A stretch of DNA of 64,000 nt from Apostichopus japonicus (Eukaryota > Echinodermata > Holothuroidea > Aspidochirotida > Stichopodidae), in assembly GCF_037975245.1 (NCBI RefSeq), contig NC_092575.1:12199001-12263000 (forward strand), written 5' to 3'. Shown in pieces: positions 59,801 through 64,000 of the stretch (position 1 is its first letter; each line of letters opens with the position of its first letter). The notes beneath the pieces were generated by a model. That model was given only the letters and a program-made list of their open reading frames with translations. It was not told the origin of the DNA and searched no databases. The translations under genes were made by a program, and so were the position numbers.

Positions 59801-62800
59801 AATGTAGGTGGGATATCTGGGTAAACATAGATGGGATATCTGGGTCCACATAGATTTCATTTCATTTCATTTATTTGTTTTTTCACAACATATTTACATG
59901 TAACAATACAATTTTTACAGTTAAGTTTTTGCAAGAATACTAATATTAAGATTCATGACATAAACAGGTAAGATAATATACAACATATTGTGAAAGGAAG
60001 TGTTGTAAAAAACTCTAATGAGCTTAACTAAGTACAACACTCCCTGCTTACAAAAAAACTTAATACTAACGACTATAAGTCCCTCCCCTCCCATCCCCCC
60101 CACGTGATGGGATATTTGGGTCAACATAGACCGGATATCTGGGTCAACGGAGATGGGATATCTGGGTAAACATAGATGGGATATATGGGTCAACATATAT
60201 GGGATATCAGGGTCAACATAGATGGGATATCTGGGTCAACGGAGATGGGATATCTGGGTCAACATAGATGGGATATATGGGTCAGCATAGATGGGATACC
60301 TGGGTCAACATAGATGTGATATATGGGTCAACATAGATGGGATATCTGGGTCAACATAGATGGGATATCTGGTCAACATAGATGGAACATCTAGGTCGAC
60401 AGATGGGATATCTGGGTCAACAGAGATGGGATATCTGGGTCAAATATAGATGGGATATCTGGGTCCACTTAGATGGGATAACTGGGTCAACACATATGGT
60501 GTATCTGGTCAACATAGATGAGATATTTGGGTCAACGTAGATGGGATATCTGGGTCAACATAGATGGGATATCTGGGTCAACACAGATGGAGTATTTTGT
60601 GCCAAATTCCAACATATTTTGGTAAAATATTTACATTCTTTATATAACTTTATTATTCTTGTGGCCAAGAAAAACCTAAAAGTAATGAAATCATATAAAT
60701 ATGGAATGAGATATGACCAATTTCTATACTTTGTATGCTGTAAGCATAGTCACGCAGACGTCTCAATCAAAACAATCCTCTTCTTTTAAGGCCCCAATCT
60801 TTGATTTACAGGGCTGCTCTCACAGTACATATCATGCCCTTCTATCTACATGATCACAGGTGAGCACAAAATTGGCAGCCATAGCCACACTTTGTATCCA
60901 ATTGCCAGGCTATTTCCTTAAAGAATGTACCTACTCCCATGAGAGAAGCGAACATGTAACATACCTGGGAATTACAAGAGCAGACACTTTTACTTCCACA
61001 CTGTTCATCCATTATTGTTGACATACACTACCACAATCAGGCCCCTATACCCAAACTCCCCCAAAAGGCTCGCATCTTTCATTTCAGTTTAATATTAAGT
61101 GAACTCGGTGTTTCACTTGATTTTGTATGGTTAGATAAAACCGTTGCTCACTTGACCTTCTGTGTTCTAAATCCTTCTAAAGATGAGCAGAAGCATCAAA
61201 CAATCTTGTTTTCTATTATATTAGCTACAACCGATGACATTTCCCTTTATTCTAATCCTTTGTCTGGACAACTGATGACTATTGTAGTCTATTGTTCGAC
61301 ATAAACTGGTGACAGTAATTTCTTTTGTCTTATGTCCCATGTTGCTCTGATATTGTGTGGTCCATAAGCTGCACTTTGCCCACCTGTCTTCTAAATCCTT
61401 CTAAAGATGAGTAGAGGCATCACACACACACACTCAAAAAATCTTGGTTTCTATTATATTTAGCTACAACCGATGACATTTCCCTTTATTCTAATCCTTT
61501 GTCTGGACAACTGATGACTATTGTAGTCTATTGTTCGACATAAACTGGTGACAGGAATTTCTTTTGTCCCATGTCACCAGTTGTGAGGCTTAAATATGCC
61601 CACACACACCAACACCGGCTCACCATCGCATAGATTTCATTTACCTCTGGCAAGGAAACAAAAAATAAGAAAGAAATGCAACAATCAGAGTTAGCAAAAT
61701 ATTCGTACCTGAAAAGATCCCTGATCTCCCTGACTTGTGCTTCAAAGGGAATGTTGCGTACCATGATCTTACTCGACGGCTGCTTCTGAGAGACGGACTT
61801 CCGGCCGGACCTCTGCGTCTTTCTAATCAGAAGGATGAAGCGATGGATGCAATGAATGTCAAGACATCTCAAGGGATATTTCCAGGTCAGACAATGTAAC
61901 TTTACTTGAGACAAAAATATCCCACAATGGTTATTGAAACACCCCATCTCTTCCCTAACTCCACATATGGCTGGCTGAATGTTAAATCTATCTTGACTGG
62001 CGGAAACACTCTCTTTACTCCAGGATGTGGATTATATGATAGGTGGTCTGTGTTGTTCTTCGACAGCTTCAAAAGTTTTTTCAGCTCGATTCCTGTCACA
62101 TGATGAAGACAACATCATCATTCTGTTCACTCTTCTGTTGCCAGTTGAACACCACGGAACCAACCTCCTTGAGTTACACAAATAACTCCAACTTCAATAC
62201 CAAAGATATATATTTTTCCCTGACGAATATCTTTCGTTTACCTACATTCACTGTCTATGCCCTACAAAATGTCATTTTACCATGAATTCATGGAAACGGG
62301 TGAAATAACATGGATAAATGTTGGGACGGATGATCTGTATATCTTTAAGGTAAGAAACAAGGCAGTGATAGGTCTTGGGTAGAAGGGAGACGTCAAATGT
62401 TGATATCTGAGGCATGTTTAGCCTATAAAATGAGGTCTGATAATTTGTTATAATGGCAATCTTGTGTTAACGACTGATTTTGATTTTTTTTATGTAAGGT
62501 TGCGAAAGGGGGAGGGGGCAGGTTTACCCTCCCCCCGGATCCACACATGTGCTGTGGTATCATGTTGTAGTGCAGATCACATGAAGAAAGAAGACTTACT
62601 GCAAGGTTGTTCTGTTTGAGACTTTCAGTTCTAACTGATGCTCATCCACCAGGATGTGTTGAAGTTCTTTCAAGGCTCTCATTGCGTGACCTCGTTTGAA
62701 GAATTCTACGAAACCAAAGCCCATGGAAAGAAGTTCGTCTGCCGAAAAAAAAAAAAAAAAAAAAATGAGGGAATGATTGATATTGTCACGTTTATTTGAC

Positions 62801-64000
62801 ACTTGTTGTTTGATTGGGAAACAAAAGAACAATGTGGTAATACCACCCACTGCAGACGTTTCTTATTTCAACAAAAGCCTTCTCCGTTTATGCATCCATT
62901 GTTTCAGGCTATTGTTTGTTTGACACAAAACCTAGCATCAAAGACAGTTCAGTTCTTTATCTTTTGAGCTTGAAGGACAAGCTAACAGACGTTGAACTCT
63001 TTCGTTGTTAAAACAGTGGCCCGGTTTTAAAGAGCTCGATTCCAGGGTCGTTGTTTTCCATTTTACTTCACCATTACTTCACTACATAGTGCCATAAGGA
63101 TTTAACACCTTTTACATTCTTTTCATTTCTCTATTCATGGCGGAATAATAACGGTATTGACACTGCCACTGATGGAAATGTTAGGTCATGTTAACAGCTT
63201 CAATCATTTAGAATCATGTCATATTTAGACTTGATATCAAGTCTTAAGCCTTGTTTGTGAAGGACCATTACCGGGTGATATCTCCAAAATGGAATATAAT
63301 AAGATTTTTCTGCACTGGGGAGGTTGTTCATGACAGTTACCTCTATCACATACACCAATCATGATGGTTGGGATTGTGTTTCCTGGCTGTGGAGGGTGGA
63401 GTAAGCAAGGTGGGATGAGGAGGGGGTGGGGCTTCATGACAGTTATCTCTATGAGATACCCCAATCACAGAGGTTGGGATTGTGTCTCCTGGCTGTGGAG
63501 GGTGGTGTGAGTTTCATGACAGTTATCTCCATTACATGGACCAATGATGATGGTTGGGATAGTGTCTCCTGCAATGTTTCATCTTTACTCTTATTTCTTG
63601 TCAGTTTACAATCCACGGACACAGACATACGTACCTGATTTATATGGATCTCTTTTTCTCGAGATGACGACACTCTTTACTTTCCCACATTTGGAGAACA
63701 CCTGCATGAGAAGTCAAAGAACAAGAAGGGGGTATGAATAATCGATGTTCCATAAACAACGAGTGCTTGTTTCGCAATAAAAGTAACCATTCTCACTTTC
63801 TGTAAATTTAAAATTGTCTTTTTGTTATTTGAAAGTGTCCTTCCCCAGAATTATTACCTCAAGAAACAAAAAAAAGATTGTTAAAATTTCTGACCTGTCT
63901 AATGTATCAAATCTCTAAACTTGCAATTTGTCTGAAATACTTACATTCTGAAGAGTCTCTTCAATTGTGTCAAAGTTGATATTTTTCACAAACAATGTAC
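56816..64000 (-). CDS. RBM19: RBM19 (Mrd1p family) 3' part, seven coding exons
   Basis: RBM19/Mrd1p is a nucleolar protein with several RNA-recognition motifs that binds the pre-rRNA and is needed for 18S rRNA processing in the early small-subunit pre-ribosome. Exons, in transcript order: 64000-63945 (cut by the window edge), 63701-63635, 62738-62600, 61822-61709, 58875-58770, 57992-57869 and 56871-56816. Every junction is GT/AG and all phases fit, giving 219 residues to TGA at 56818-56816. RRM5 has RNP2 LFVKNI and RNP1 MGFGFVEF. RRM6 has RNP2 IMVRNI and RNP1 RGFGFVEF, followed by the family block LFGRRLVLEWAD. The C-terminal tail is short and lysine-rich and differs from the longer acidic vertebrate tail. 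RRMs 1-4 lie beyond the window. Confidence 0.95.
57869..57992 (-). CDS. RBM19: RBM19 exon: RRM6 end
   Basis: Between acceptor TTACTCCAG and donor GTAAGG. 124 bp, phase 0 to phase 1. Reads RAFDALCHSSHLFGRRLVLE, WADQDESVDRLRKRTADHYS and D. The block is strongly conserved in the family. Confidence 0.97.
58770..58875 (-). CDS. RBM19: RBM19 exon: RRM6 core with RNP1
   Basis: Between acceptor TTTTCCTGCAG and donor GTGACA. 106 bp, phase 2 to phase 0. Reads STFGEIKYVRLPKKMSGTG and then HRGFGFVEFLTKQDAK. A minisatellite starts only 22 nt upstream of this exon. Confidence 0.97.
58898..60595. repeat. 23-bp minisatellite, about 63 copies, in an RBM19 intron
   Basis: The unit is ACATAGATGGGATATCTGGG plus TCA. 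Common variants are ATATATGG for ATATCTGG and GGGACA for GGGTCA. The variants are interspersed in patterned runs, suggesting slippage or unequal exchange. It fills much of the intron between the exons at 61709-61822 and 58770-58875 and is interrupted by a LINE tail at about 59855-60105. Confidence 0.95.
59855..60105 (-). mobile_element. LINE 3'-end fragment inserted in the minisatellite
   Basis: Read on the minus strand, about 250 bp of unique AT-rich sequence ends AACAAATAAATGAAATGAAA, a GAAAT simple-repeat tail that is the usual end of a non-LTR element. Minisatellite units resume directly on both sides (ATAGAT before, GATGGGAT after). It is strongly 5'-truncated, with no coding sequence, and its tail differs from the LINE at 50.2 kb, so it is a different family. 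Confidence 0.75.
61165..61578. repeat. Tandem duplication in an RBM19 intron, period about 224 bp
   Basis: 61165-61336 is repeated at 61389-61578. Shared blocks include AGCTACAACCGATGACATTT, GACTATTGTAGTCTATTGTT and GACATAAACTGGTGACAG. Near-identity suggests a fairly recent event. The second copy has gained a CA run. Confidence 0.9.
61709..61822 (-). CDS. RBM19: RBM19 exon: linker and start of RRM6
   Basis: Between acceptor CTGATTAG and donor GTACGA. 114 bp, phase 2 to phase 2. A basic, serine-rich linker leads into KIMVRNIPFEAQVREIRDLF, which holds RNP2 of RRM6. Confidence 0.96.
62600..62738 (-). CDS. RBM19: RBM19 exon: RRM5 end with RNP1
   Basis: The acceptor is preceded by a T-run of about 19 nt, then CGGCAG; the donor is GTAAGT. 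139 bp, phase 1 to phase 2. Contains LLSMGFGFVEFFKRGHAMRA and LVDEHQLELKVSNR. Confidence 0.95.
63329..63572. repeat. Three-copy tandem repeat in an RBM19 intron
   Basis: Units start CATGACAGTTA near 63330, 63435 and 63517. They share ATGGTTGGGATTGTGT and, in two copies, TCCTGGCTGTGGAGGGTGG. Spacing is about 103 bp and then 83 bp because the first unit has an extra G-rich stretch. Confidence 0.85.
63635..63701 (-). CDS. RBM19: RBM19 exon: RRM5 middle
   Basis: Between acceptor CATGCAG and donor GTACGT. 67 bp, phase 0 to phase 1. Reads VFSKCGKVKSVVISRKRDP and on, the second strand and loop of the RRM. Confidence 0.93.
63945..64000 (-). CDS. RBM19: RBM19 exon: start of RRM5 (cut at window edge)
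   Basis: Reads TLFVKNINFDTIEETLQN with RNP2 LFVKNI. It ends at donor GTAAGT (63944-63939) in phase 0. The 5' end of the exon is outside the window. Confidence 0.93.

Noticed and set aside
58898-60595. CRISPR-like or coding interpretation of the 23-bp array
   Set aside because: Units are contiguous without spacers and lie inside an RBM19 intron.

Overview
This is a gene-poor, AT-rich animal nuclear sequence. Its only confidently recognised gene is split by introns with canonical GT/AG borders, repeats of many kinds are abundant, and there are no bacterial-type operons. The one cellular gene is the 3' part of RBM19 (Mrd1p family, pre-rRNA processing), on the minus strand at the right end. The protein sequence, SINEs with conserved-looking cores, a CR1-group-like LINE and hAT-type and other short inverted-repeat elements suggest a marine invertebrate. 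An echinoderm such as a holothurian is my guess, but the species cannot be fixed from this sequence alone.

Layout. 1-11.9 kb has no recognised gene. It holds a 25-bp tandem repeat, a SINE on the minus strand at 5.4-5.7 kb, a 405-bp MITE with TAA target duplications at 8.9-9.3 kb, a hAT-like end at 11.86 kb, and four weak exon-like segments on the minus strand at 3.5-5.1 kb. 12-19.5 kb is a repeat cluster: a tRNA-bearing element flanked by TA arrays, a 33-bp minisatellite, a hAT MITE with a perfect 8-bp target duplication, another copy of the TA-flanked element, and a tandem duplication in which one copy has been interrupted by a second MITE. 19.5-50.2 kb is essentially gene-free. It carries two tRNA-derived SINE copies, a 32-bp minisatellite whose units contain a small hairpin, and some CpG-richer islands that could be regulatory. 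50.2-52.6 kb is a 5'-truncated non-LTR retrotransposon with a nearly intact reverse transcriptase broken by two in-frame stops. 54.1-55.2 kb is a second cluster of the TA-flanked element inside long TA arrays.

56.8-64 kb holds the last seven coding exons of RBM19 (RRM5 from its RNP2 motif onward, all of RRM6, and a short basic tail). They splice in frame to the stop codon. The introns contain a 23-bp minisatellite of about 1.7 kb that starts 22 nt upstream of a splice acceptor and is itself interrupted by a LINE tail, plus two local tandem duplications.

No multi-gene system is visible. The most unusual items are the TA-flanked element with its internal tRNA-like segment, the minisatellite next to the RBM19 splice site, and the MITE whose empty site survives in the neighbouring duplicate. 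The long gene-free stretch downstream of RBM19 is also notable, because in vertebrates RBM19 lies next to gene deserts beside developmental genes.
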